Assembly (NCBI GenBank): GCA_017959625.1
Contig: JAGDAG010000276.1
Span: forward strand, 1-47,329
Origin: Abditibacteriota bacterium
Lineage (GTDB): Bacteria > Armatimonadota > UBA5829
Direction: 5' to 3'
DNA length: 47,329 bases
Each line of letters begins with the position of its first letter. Within the stretch, counting starts at the first letter, position 1. Both the position numbers and the translations under genes were made by a program. Below are positions 15,553 to 23,723 of the stretch, piece by piece. The notes under the pieces are model-generated. The model saw only the letters and a list, made by a program, of their open reading frames with translations. It ran no database searches and had not been told where the DNA came from.

Positions 15553-16029
15553 ATGCGACATAAAGTTGCCGGCAGGAAACTTGGTTTACCTACCGATCAG
15601 CGTATGGCTCTTCTTAAGGGACTTGTCCGTAATCTTATCCTCAACGAGGGTATCATTACTACCGAGCCCCGCGCAAAAGAAGCAAGAGTTATTGCCGAAA
15701 AGCTGATAACTACCGCTAAGAAAGGTTGTTTTGCCAAAGCGGACAGCGAGCTTACAGCCGAAGAAAAAGCGCAGAAGGTACATGCTGTCAGAATGACCAG
15801 ACGCCTTATGCCTGCGCCCAAAATGCCCGGAAAGGTGCTTGCCATGAAGGGCGACAAGCAGAGGGCGGCAAAGGCGGCTATAAGAGAACACGATGCAGTG
15901 AAGCATCTGTTCGAGGATATCTGCCCCAAGGTCATGGACCGCAACGGCGGATATACAAGGATCACAAAGGTGGGGTTCAGAAGAGGCGACAACGCTTCTC
16001 TTGTAAAGCTTGAGTTAATTCTTGATTAA
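15553..16029 (+). CDS. rplQ: 50S ribosomal protein L17
   Basis: L17 is a large-subunit surface protein near the tunnel exit. The 158-residue product starts MRHKVAGRKLGLPTDQRMALLKGLVRNLI and ends GYTRITKVGFRRGDNASLVKLELI. It is longer than E. coli L17 because of a middle segment (about residues 55-105). Its stop shares a base with truA. Confidence 0.96.
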   Translation: MRHKVAGRKLGLPTDQRMALLKGLVRNLILNEGIITTEPRAKEARVIAEKLITTAKKGCFAKADSELTAEEKAQKVHAVRMTRRLMPAPKMPGKVLAMKGDKQRAAKAAIREHDAVKHLFEDICPKVMDRNGGYTRITKVGFRRGDNASLVKLELILD

Positions 16030-16760
16030 TGAAGAATGTCAGGCTTATCCTGGAGTATGACGGTACGGATTATCACGGTTTTCAAAGGCAGCCTAACGGG
16101 CTCACCGTTCAGGAGGTCCTTGAAAACGCCGTATCCCGGATAACCGGGAGCAGCGTCATCATCGCTGCCGCGGGGCGTACGGATTCGGGAGTTCATGCTA
16201 CGGGCCAGGTCTGCAGTTTTCATACAGACACAAATATCAGCGCGGAAGGCCTCATAAACGGGATCAATTCTCTCCTTCCCGCCGATATTTCCGTCAGAAG
16301 TCTGGATTTCGCAGACTCTGACTTCCATGCCAGGTTTTCCGCAAAAAGCAGGCATTACAGCTACAGGATACTTAACAGAAAAGCTCCTTCGGCTCTGCTT
16401 TCCAGATACACCTGGCACGTAAAGAAGCATCTGGATCTGGATGCAATGAGGAAAGCGGCGGAGTTTCTTTTGGGAACTCATGATTTTGCTTCCTTTGCCA
16501 ATACCCCCTGTGTCCCGGACACCGTACGGGACGTGAAGGCTTTGTCCATACACAGAGCCGGCGATATAGTTTATATCGATATCAAAGCCAACGGTTTTTT
16601 GCGAAGTATGGTCCGGAACATCACCGGCCATTTGGCAGAGATCGGTCTCGGCAAGTGGGATCCGGAAGATACGGTAAGGCTTTTACAAGCCGCAGACAGA
16701 TGCGCCGCCGGAAGGTGCGCTCCGGCGCAGGGTTTGTTTTTTACACATGTAGATTATTAA
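16029..16760 (+). CDS. truA: tRNA pseudouridine(38-40) synthase TruA
   Basis: Converts uridines 38-40 of the tRNA anticodon arm to pseudouridine. The 243-residue product has the catalytic aspartate in AAGRTDSGVHATGQV, the YDGTDYHGFQRQ start block and the C-terminal FLRSMVRNITGHL. The ATG overlaps the rplQ stop by one base, so it is co-translated with the ribosomal genes. rplM follows 16 nt later. Confidence 0.97.
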   Translation: MKNVRLILEYDGTDYHGFQRQPNGLTVQEVLENAVSRITGSSVIIAAAGRTDSGVHATGQVCSFHTDTNISAEGLINGINSLLPADISVRSLDFADSDFHARFSAKSRHYSYRILNRKAPSALLSRYTWHVKKHLDLDAMRKAAEFLLGTHDFASFANTPCVPDTVRDVKALSIHRAGDIVYIDIKANGFLRSMVRNITGHLAEIGLGKWDPEDTVRLLQAADRCAAGRCAPAQGLFFTHVDY

Positions 16761-16776
16761 TTAACGAGGATATGCA

Positions 16777-17211
16777 ATGAAGACATATTTGGCTAAGAAT
16801 GAAACAGTAGAACGCAAATGGTTTCTGATAGACGCTACTAACATGCCTGTAGGTCGTCTTGCAGCTGAAACGGCCAAGATTCTTAGAGGAAAGAATAAGC
16901 CTGTATTTACGCCCAACGTGGATTGCGGCGACCATGTGGTCATCATAAACGCCGATAAGGTCAGACTCACCGGAAACAACAAGGCCAGCGAGCCTATTTA
17001 CCGCCATTCCGGTTATCCCGGCGGTCTGAAGCAGCGTCCCAGAGGCGAATATCTGGAAAAAATGCCCGTTCAGTATGTCATGAGGACAGTAAGAGGCATG
17101 CTCCCCAAGAATACTCTTGGCAAAAAGATGCTTAAGAAGCTGCGCGTCTATGCAGGGCCCGAGCACGAACAGCAGGCTCAGAAGCCCGAAGCGATCTCAT
17201 TCGAAAAATAA
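16777..17211 (+). CDS. rplM: 50S ribosomal protein L13
   Basis: L13 is an early-assembly large-subunit protein. The 144-residue product has KWFLIDATNMPVGRLAAETAKILRGK and MLPKNTLGKKMLKKLRVYAGPEHEQQAQKPE, typical of the family. It pairs with rpsI as in nearly all bacteria, but an 80-nt gap containing a hairpin lies between them. Confidence 0.98.
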   Translation: MKTYLAKNETVERKWFLIDATNMPVGRLAAETAKILRGKNKPVFTPNVDCGDHVVIINADKVRLTGNNKASEPIYRHSGYPGGLKQRPRGEYLEKMPVQYVMRTVRGMLPKNTLGKKMLKKLRVYAGPEHEQQAQKPEAISFEK

Positions 17212-17234
17212 GCGATGCCTGCAGCTGCTCAGGG

Positions 17235-17255
17235 CTGCGGGGCCATTTCCCGCAG
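17235..17255 (+). promoter_or_regulatory. Hairpin in the rplM-rpsI gap
   Basis: A perfect 7-bp stem CTGCGGG (17235-17241) with CCCGCAG (17249-17255), 7-nt loop. It is followed by CAGTTGCTGTTTT and an A-run before the rpsI Shine-Dalgarno. It is similar in size and placement to the rplQ leader hairpin. Confidence 0.35.
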
Positions 17256-17280
17256 AAACGGCAGTTGCTGTTTTAAAAAA

Positions 17281-17293
17281 AGGTGGATTAAAT
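17281..17293 (+). repeat. 13-nt Shine-Dalgarno-context repeat, copy 2 (rpsI)
   Basis: Exact second copy of the box at 15537-15549 (AGGTGGATTAAAT); here it runs directly into the rpsI start codon at 17292. Confidence 0.5.
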
Positions 17294-17684
17294 GGAAAAA
17301 CAAAGATTTTACGGGACCGGAAAAAGAAAGAATGCCGTTGCAAGAGTATGGCTCAGTCCCGGTGAAGGAAACATAACTATCAACGGAAAGCCCATGTCCG
17401 AGTACGTGGGCAGGAGAAGCCTGGAGCTTCTTATAACACAGCCCTTTGCCATAATCGACGCTATGGGCAAGTTCGATATCTGGGCGACAGCCTCCGGCGG
17501 CGGTATTTCCGGCCAGGCCGGCGCCGTGCGCCACGGCATTGCCGTTGCCCTTACCAAATTTGACGAAGAAAACAGAACTATCCTCCGCCGCAGCGGTTTC
17601 CTTACCAGAGACCCTCGCGTAAAGGAAAGGAAAAAATACGGACGGGAAGGCGCAAGAAGAGGCTTCCAGTTCACCAAGCGTTAA
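17292..17684 (+). CDS. rpsI: 30S ribosomal protein S9
   Basis: S9 reaches the P-site tRNA anticodon with its C-terminal arginine. The 130-residue product has FYGTGKRKNAVARVWL, GGGISGQAGAVRHGIAVAL and ends GARRGFQFTKR, the universal tail. It is the last gene of the ribosomal block and is followed by a strong terminator. Confidence 0.98.
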   Translation: MEKQRFYGTGKRKNAVARVWLSPGEGNITINGKPMSEYVGRRSLELLITQPFAIIDAMGKFDIWATASGGGISGQAGAVRHGIAVALTKFDEENRTILRRSGFLTRDPRVKERKKYGREGARRGFQFTKR

Positions 17685-17713
17685 GCTTTTTCTGCATCCG
17701 GCAGTATATAAGT

Positions 17714-17748
17714 CCCCGCAAGCGTTTTGCGGGGCTTTCGTTTTTTTT
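17714..17748 (+). terminator. Intrinsic terminator closing the ribosomal-protein region
   Basis: CCCCGCAA (17714-17721) pairs with TTGCGGGG (17727-17734), loop GCGTT, followed after CTTTCG by a run of eight T (17741-17748). A textbook rho-independent terminator 30 nt after rpsI. Confidence 0.9.
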
Positions 17749-17763
17749 AAGAAACGCCGGATA

Positions 17764-17809
17764 TGCTATAATAATACTGAAGGCGTCCGTCTTTATATCT
17801 TCGGACGCC
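17764..17809 (+). promoter_or_regulatory. Extended -10 promoter and 5'-UTR hairpin of the DUF4838 gene
   Basis: TGCTATAAT (17764-17772) is an extended -10 with no clear -35. Downstream, GGCGTCCG (17782-17789) pairs perfectly with CGGACGCC (17802-17809), placing a stable hairpin in the leader just before GGAGG (17814-17818) and the ATG at 17823. The hairpin may stabilise the mRNA. Confidence 0.55.
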
Positions 17810-17822
17810 CAACGGAGGAAAT

Positions 17823-20132
17823 ATGCGCTTTATCATCTTTGTCCTTGCCGCGCTTTTTGCGACTTTGCCCGCTTTCTGTCTGGATCTGACGGAGGCCGTC
17901 ATAGTCCTGGGGCAGGACGCGGATCCGGCGGAGGAAACGGCGGCGTCGGAGCTGTCGCTGTATCTGGGGAAGATCACCGGCCGGGAGTATCCCGTCACGG
18001 CTGCGCCCCCTGAAGAGGGGCCTGCCATATACGTGGGGCAGACGGGGCTGGTAAAAAGCCTTCTTCCGGACTTTGACTGGGACTCCCTGAAGGACGACGG
18101 CACCCTGATGAAAAGCGGGAAGGACCGGCTCATCCTGGCGGGGGACAGGCCCCGGGGTTCCATCTACGCCGTTTACGGCTTTCTGGAGGACTGCCTGGGC
18201 TGCAGGTTCCTGACGGCCCACGTGGAGACCGTGCCGAAGCGGGACAGGATAACGGTGAAAGACGATTTATACAAGACCTACGTTCCCCCCTTCACCTACA
18301 GAGAGCCCTTTATGTGCATGAACTACATCAACCAGTAGACCACGGCCAAGCTGCGGGTTAACGGGGACAACTGGGCCATAGAACGCAAATGGGGAGGCAA
18401 CCGGAGCATGATGAGGGTGGGCCACGCCTTTGAATCGGAGCTGCTGCCGGGAAGCAAATACTTCAAGGAACATCCGGAGTGGTTTGCCCTGCGGGACGGC
18501 GTCCGCCGGCCGGTGCAGCCCTGCCTGTCCGATCCGGAGGCCCTGAAGGAAGTGGCCGCAAATATCCGCCGGGAGATAGAGGAACTGGGCATCAGGCACG
18601 TGGCCGTGGGCCTCAACGACAACAATCTCTATTGCCAGTGCCCCGACTGCGAGGCCCTGGCGGAAAAATACGGCGCCCAGTCCGGGGTGCTGATACACGC
18701 TCTGAACCATATATACGATCTCATCAAAGACGAATATCCCGACGTGATGCTGGAGACCTTTGCCTATCTGCACACCGCGGAGCCTCCCAAGGGCATCAGG
18801 CCCTGCGATCACGTTATGATAGTGCTGTGCGACATAGAGAACAACTTCGGGGCCTCCTTTACGGAAGCGTCCTCCAGGCCTCTCCTGCTGCCGGAGAACG
18901 CCAGATATTTTCTCTACGCCGATCAGCAGACCGTGAACGGCGAATACTACCGCAGGCTCAGGGAATGGGGGAAGATCACCGACAACCTGTTCATCTGGCA
19001 CTACGTGGTCAACTTCAGCAACTATCTGATCCTGCATCCCAATCTGGCGCCCTTCAAAAAGGACCTGCAGGCCTTTCGGGACGCCGGCGCCAAAGCCCTG
19101 TTCCTGCAGGGGGACCGGCACAACGCCTACGCCGGCTTTACGGCTCTCAGGAATTACCTGCTCTGCCGCCTCGCCTGGGATCCGGACAGTGACGAAGACG
19201 AACTGATGAAGGACTTTATGAAAGGCTTCTACGGCGCCGGCTGGGAGTATATATACAGGATATGGAAATATGCCGGGGAGATAGTCGAAAAACGGAATAT
19301 CTTCATCAGCACCTACTGCTACGACGACTCCTGGCTCACCAAGGAGGAGATGGCGGAGATATTCCGCCTGTTCTCCCTGGCCCTTTCCGCCGCCTCCGAC
19401 GACAAGGACGCGAGGTACCGCATCTATTACGACCTTATGTGCTTCCAGGTGGCCTGGTATCTGGCAGACGACGAGACCAGGGACTACTGCGCAAAGTCGG
19501 GCTGGATGGGTATCACGGATCCGGAACGGTTTGCCCGCTATTTCCTGAACTTCGCCCGGAACAACGGCATAGTGGAGTTCAGCGAAGGCGGCCCCATAGA
19601 GAATTCCATCCTGTCCGGCTACAGGCCCAAGGAGAAATCGGGCAGCGTCCCTTCCGTGTGCGAGGGCCTGGCAGACGACGAGTGGATCGAGCTGCTGCCG
19701 GACGATTTTGCCATTATCCAGAAGGGCGCTCTGGCAGACGTGCTGGAGGACCCGGAGGCAGTGACGGGCCGGGCCTGCGTGCTGTATTCGGCTACCGTGG
19801 AATGGAATATGGCGTCGGGCCTGTCGAAGCTGTTGTTCTATCTCTCGGACAGAGGCTACAGGACCTGCGACGTTTACGTGTCCGCAAAGCGCGCCGGCGA
19901 AATGGCAGACCCGGAGGCGGACGCTCTGCAGGTGATCACCTGGGAGCCGGTCTACGGCCTGGAAAAGACCTTCAAGGCCCGGGAACTGGGAAAGAGCTAC
20001 TCGCTTCTTTCCGCCGGGAGCTTTGAGATAAAACGCAGGCCCAACGCGGATATGTTCCTCTATCCCCTGAACAAGCCCGAGGGCTGCAGGGAAGTGTGGA
20101 TAGACAGGGTGATACTCATACCCCGCAAATGA
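17823..20132 (+). pseudogene. Secreted DUF4838 / GH67N-like protein interrupted by an in-frame amber codon
   Basis: One reading frame runs from ATG 17823 to TGA 20132 (769 codons) except for a TAG at 18336-18338 (codon 172). The product has a signal peptide (residues 1-18, MRFIIFVLAALFATLPAFC). An alpha-glucuronidase N-terminal-like domain follows (AAELS-type block, IYVGQTG, RGSIYAVYGFLEDCLGCRFL, about residues 25-150). Then comes a DUF4838 region (GHAFESELLPGSKYFKEHPEWFALRDG and onward). The TAG falls where family members I recall carry Trp before the ARLR/AKLR-VNG block, so TGG to TAG is the likely change. No frameshift or decay follows, so the lesion is recent, a strain variant, or a sequence error. 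As read, only a 171-residue fragment would be made. Probable substrate is a plant or host glycan, but this is inference. Confidence 0.75.
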
Positions 20133-20176
20133 CAGGGCGCCGGGCAGCCAATGATATTTGCCCGGCAGCGGCCGTC

Positions 20177-20210
20177 ACGGCGGGACCGGCAGGTCCCGCC
20201 GTTTGTTTTT
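20177..20210 (+). terminator. Terminator after the DUF4838 gene
   Basis: ACGGCGGGACC (20177-20187) pairs with GGTCCCGCCGT (20192-20202), an 11-bp perfect stem with loop GGCA, followed by TTGTTTTT. It lies between two convergent genes. The T-run is only on the + side, so it mainly serves the + strand gene. Confidence 0.88.
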
Positions 20211-20223
20211 CGTATCCCGGATC

Positions 20224-21477
20224 TCAGGATCTGTGGCCGCCTATCTGTCCGCGCCTTTCCCTGGCTGTAGAGCCCGGCAGCCAGCAGGAGCCTCTCAGGA
20301 TCGCTGCGCTGCCGTATCTGCGCTTCAGGCCGCATATGGTCTTCTGCAGATCCCGTTCCTTTTCCGCGGCCGTGTCGGCAAAAAGCGTGTTTTCGACGGC
20401 TGCGGGCCCGAGGCTTCCGAAGCTGATGCCGGCCCGGTGTATGTCGCTTATGCTGCGGGGCACGTTTTCTTCGTAAAGCCTGTCGATCTTTTCTTTTATG
20501 ACCGAATATCTGTTTTCTGCGTCCATCACTCTTGAAACGCTTATCCGCAGGGGTTCTCCGGCGCCGGCCCGGCCGCTGATATACATGGAAAGAGAGCCTG
20601 CTTTCAGGTCATGCTCGGCCATATCCAGACACAGGGAATCCGCCATGTCCCTGAGAAGTATAAGGCCTCTTTTTCTGCTGCAGGCTGTTCCTATGACCTG
20701 GCTGTGGGAAAGGGAATGCTGTTTGGGCACGTATTGCTTTATATTTTCAATGGTCGTTGCGTCTCTCCCCCACGCCCTGTCTATAAGGGCCTCTCCGTTT
20801 TTGCCGAAGTTCTGCATTATAAGGGCTTCCGGCGCTTCTGCCAGGTGCTCCATACAGCGTATGCCCAGCTTTTGCAGCCGCCGCGAGACCCCGGAGGCTA
20901 TCATCCAGAAATCGGTTATGGGGGTGTGCCGCCACAGCAGGCTTCTGTATCTTTCTTCGTCGAGATATGCGATAAAGCCCGGAGAATGCTTGGCAAGGAT
21001 ATCCAGCGCAACCTTTGAAAGGTATATATTGCCGCCTATGCCGCAGGCGGCCGTGAGCCCCAGCTCTGCGTATATGCAGCCCAGAAGCATCTCTGCCATT
21101 TCCCGGGGCGTTTTTTTGTAAAGGGGCAGATATTCCGTTACGTCCAGAAACGCTTCGTCGATGGAATACACGTGTATGTCGGCGGGAGAGACGTATCTGA
21201 GGTATATCTCATATATCTCCGCCGCCGTTTCCATATACAGCCTCATTCTGGGGACTGCCGTTATATAATGCAGTCCGGCAGGTATCTCGAACAGCCGGCA
21301 TCTGTTTTTTACCCCCAGCTTTCTGAGAGAGGGAGAAACAGCCAGGCATATGGTCCGGTCCGTGCGCGACGTATCTGCCACTACCAGATTGCTTGTCATG
21401 GGGTCAAGCCCTCTTTTGATGCATTCCACAGAGGCATAAAAGGATTTCAGATCGATGCACAGATATGTTTTGTTCAT
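20224..21477 (-). CDS. Y-family DNA polymerase, UmuC/UvrX-like
   Basis: A 417-residue translesion DNA polymerase. The catalytic carboxylates are in CIDLKSFYASVE (Asp8) and YSIDEAFLD (Asp and Glu). The thumb and little-finger regions follow, and the C-terminus ERRGQIGGH is typical of the UvrX/YqjW group of Gram-positive-type polymerases and not of DinB. No imuA or umuD partner is adjacent. It is the only clear - strand gene here, has GGAGG 5 nt before its ATG, and sits behind a perfect consensus promoter with a repeated operator-like motif, as expected for a tightly repressed damage-response gene. SOS control is inference. Confidence 0.9.
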   Translation of the reverse strand: MNKTYLCIDLKSFYASVECIKRGLDPMTSNLVVADTSRTDRTICLAVSPSLRKLGVKNRCRLFEIPAGLHYITAVPRMRLYMETAAEIYEIYLRYVSPADIHVYSIDEAFLDVTEYLPLYKKTPREMAEMLLGCIYAELGLTAACGIGGNIYLSKVALDILAKHSPGFIAYLDEERYRSLLWRHTPITDFWMIASGVSRRLQKLGIRCMEHLAEAPEALIMQNFGKNGEALIDRAWGRDATTIENIKQYVPKQHSLSHSQVIGTACSRKRGLILLRDMADSLCLDMAEHDLKAGSLSMYISGRAGAGEPLRISVSRVMDAENRYSVIKEKIDRLYEENVPRSISDIHRAGISFGSLGPAAVENTLFADTAAEKERDLQKTICGLKRRYGSAAILRGSCWLPGSTARERRGQIGGHRS

Positions 21478-21488
21478 AACGCCCTCCG

Positions 21489-21514
21489 TTTATACTTGTT
21501 TATACGGCTTATAC
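21489..21514 (-). promoter_or_regulatory. Triple direct repeat of GTATAA at the polymerase transcription start (operator candidate)
   Basis: On the - strand, GTATAA occurs three times (read on + as TTTATAC 21489-21495, TTTATAC 21499-21505 and CTTATAC 21508-21514) with 9-10 nt periodicity, about one helical turn. The block lies immediately downstream of the -10, covering +1 and the 5' leader. It is not the known GAAC-N4-GTTC or CTGT-N8-ACAG LexA box. Confidence 0.5.
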
Positions 21515-21521
21515 TAACTTT

Positions 21522-21550
21522 ATTATAATCCTTTCTGCCGGCCGTGTCAA
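21522..21550 (-). promoter_or_regulatory. Perfect sigma70-type promoter of the Y-family polymerase gene
   Basis: On the - strand TTGACA (21550-21545) and TATAAT (21527-21522) are separated by 17 nt, an exact match to the consensus. Such a strong promoter on a mutagenic polymerase gene suggests it is normally repressed. Confidence 0.8.
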
Positions 21551-21606
21551 CAATAATAAACTGATTTTGTGTAAAAAAATATAACGCTGCCGGCGCTTGG
21601 CGGGTG

Positions 21607-21635
21607 TTGAACATTCCCGGCTTTTATGATATAAT
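21607..21635 (+). promoter_or_regulatory. Promoter of the glycoside hydrolase gene
   Basis: TTGAAC (21607-21612), 17-nt spacer, TATAAT (21630-21635) with an upstream TGA giving an extended -10. The ATG is 33 nt downstream. Divergent from the polymerase promoter, about 57 nt apart. Confidence 0.75.
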
Positions 21636-21668
21636 GAGTAGTAACAAATTGTTTTTGAGGAACAAACG

Positions 21669-23723
21669 ATGAAGCTTTTTGCCTGTATATCTGCGCTGCT
21701 TTTGCTTTCGGCGGCGGCCTTTGCCGAATTCAGAGAGTTCCCTTCATATTTCTGCGGCATCAATCAGGTGGCTGCGGAGAAGGCGTCCCCCGAGAGGCCT
21801 TTCAATCTGACGGACGAGGAGATCCTCGCCTTCAGGGAAAAAGGCGTGAACACCATACGGATCCCCCTTTATGCCGAGGCTATAGGGATCCCCGAAAAAT
21901 TGTATTACGAAGACGGAAGGACCTTTGACAGGGAGAAAGCCGAGTCGTGGCCTCTGGACTGGAGCCGCCTGGACGGCTTTCTGGAGCAGTGCATAAAGTA
22001 CGACATAACTCCCTACGTGTGCCCCCATCCGTTCCATTTTTACACGGTCTACATACCGGAGGACAGAGAGTCCGCCGAGTGGTTCACCCTTAAGGTGGTG
22101 GAGCATATCTCCGAAAAATACGGGAGCCGGGTAATCTACGGCTGGTATGAAAACATATGGCGCAATTCCCACGATCCCTGGTGGAAGGGGGAATACCGTC
22201 ATACGAAATACCCCCTGTTCCTTAAGGAATTCCGGTCACGGCTCCGGGAAAAATACGGCACTGTGGAAAAACTGAACAAGGCGTGGAAAAGCAATTACGC
22301 CGATTTTTCCGAGGCAGAGATCCCGGATATGGGTTCGGTGGAGCGCGGGGTCCCCGAAAGCGCCATGGACAGCCGCAGGACCTATGATCTGCGTTATATC
22401 ATAGATATGATGTCGCTGGACGCCGTGAGGGAGATCAAGGCAAAGGTAAAGGCCCTCGCTCCGGACTGTATCTGGGTGGGCTCCTGTTTTCACGACAGCT
22501 TCGGCGGCCTGGGGCAGGTAAAGGGAGGCAATCCCCCCAACTGCAACTGGTCTCTCAGGACCCACGCTCTTACAAGCGACGCGCTGGCGGCGGACAGCTA
22601 TCAGCACAGGGACAGGTTCATGGCCTCTTACAGAACGGTGGAAAAGCTGGCGTATCTTTACGGCATACCGTGGTTCGCCGTGGAGATCAACGCCCAGTCC
22701 CGGGCCGCCATGAAATGGATCCCCGAGCTGGGGGGCAACAATACCGGCTCTCTGGTGTGGGACGGAAGAGACAACAGCGCCTTTGCGCTTATGAGGGAGG
22801 ACGGCTCATTTACCCCGCTTATAGACGATGCCGAAAGGCTCTGGAAAAGGGCTCCGGAGAAAAGACGCCCCTACAGAGTGGGCAGGATATACGTTTATTA
22901 TCCCGAAGAAAGCTATGAATATATGGTGTCATGGGAAAACTATCTGGACTGCTACTGCAAGGCGTTTTTGTGTGTGGCAAGCCCCGACGACATAGAGCCT
23001 GTGACCACCGCCGAGCTGCAGGCCCTGGAGCCGGACAGGGAGATATACGTATTTGAGAACCATCTCCCCCGAAAAGCCATCGACGAGCTGAACCGGCGCA
23101 AGGCGAAATGCATCTGCCCTCATGAGTTTTTCATAGACGAAGACGGAAAAAGGGTGGAAAGAGCGTATAAGCCCGATGATTTTGACGAGAGCCTCAAATA
23201 CACAAAATACGGGCTGCAGCTGCTGCCCGCCTTCAGGGCTGTGGAAATAAAGGCCTTCAACGCCGCCTGTCCCGAAAAGGGCGCCGTTGTTTCGTGCCCT
23301 TCGGAGCTTAAGAAAAACGGCGACGGCATGGCCTCCGACGTTCCCGCCAACCTTATCGACGGCGACCAGATCGCGAGCCGCATATTGTTTGCCGATACGG
23401 ACCAGCGGGAAGAGCTGGAAGTGGCTCTCGGCTCGGAAAAAACCGTAAGGGGCGCCTTTTTTGTGACGGAGGCGGAGGATAAAGGAAGGATACCCTCCGG
23501 CTTCAGCGTGTGGGTGTCTTCCGACGGCAAGAACTACAAAGAGGTGTATGATTCGAAGCCGGAGATAAAAGAGAACCTGAATATAGTTTATTTTCCGCCG
23601 GTGAAGGCTGCTTTTGTGAAGCTTGATTTCGGCGTTTGCGGCGATAAGACCGGGACCCGGCTCATGGAGATAGGGGTCCTGGAGAGCGCCGGAAAGGGGA
23701 AAAACAATGGAAACAACAAATGA
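21669..23723 (+). CDS. Secreted glycoside hydrolase, clan GH-A type (GH42-like), with C-terminal discoidin-like domain
   Basis: The 684-residue protein has a signal peptide (residues 1-19, MKLFACISALLLLSAAAFA). A TIM-barrel region follows with GH42-like features: GWYENIW (Glu161) as acid/base candidate, FLKEFRSRLREKYGTVEKLNKAW as in GH42, and FAVEIN (Glu339) as nucleophile candidate. The canonical Asn-Glu order at the acid/base site is not present (Glu161-Asn162), so family assignment and activity are uncertain. Residues about 540-675 (LIDGDQ, FSVWVSSDGKNYKEV, VKLDFG) look like an F5/8-type carbohydrate-binding domain. It overlaps pepF by 17 nt. Confidence 0.7.
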   Translation: MKLFACISALLLLSAAAFAEFREFPSYFCGINQVAAEKASPERPFNLTDEEILAFREKGVNTIRIPLYAEAIGIPEKLYYEDGRTFDREKAESWPLDWSRLDGFLEQCIKYDITPYVCPHPFHFYTVYIPEDRESAEWFTLKVVEHISEKYGSRVIYGWYENIWRNSHDPWWKGEYRHTKYPLFLKEFRSRLREKYGTVEKLNKAWKSNYADFSEAEIPDMGSVERGVPESAMDSRRTYDLRYIIDMMSLDAVREIKAKVKALAPDCIWVGSCFHDSFGGLGQVKGGNPPNCNWSLRTHALTSDALAADSYQHRDRFMASYRTVEKLAYLYGIPWFAVEINAQSRAAMKWIPELGGNNTGSLVWDGRDNSAFALMREDGSFTPLIDDAERLWKRAPEKRRPYRVGRIYVYYPEESYEYMVSWENYLDCYCKAFLCVASPDDIEPVTTAELQALEPDREIYVFENHLPRKAIDELNRRKAKCICPHEFFIDEDGKRVERAYKPDDFDESLKYTKYGLQLLPAFRAVEIKAFNAACPEKGAVVSCPSELKKNGDGMASDVPANLIDGDQIASRILFADTDQREELEVALGSEKTVRGAFFVTEAEDKGRIPSGFSVWVSSDGKNYKEVYDSKPEIKENLNIVYFPPVKAAFVKLDFGVCGDKTGTRLMEIGVLESAGKGKNNGNNK

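Noticed and set aside
18336..18338. Genome-wide recoding of TAG (for example pyrrolysine)
   Set aside because: TAG ends many core genes in the window (rplB, rplP, rplN, rplX, infA-adjacent map and others), and no pyl genes are seen.
20096..21528. + strand frames opposite the Y-family polymerase
   Set aside because: Antisense to a clearly identified polymerase with intact catalytic motifs.
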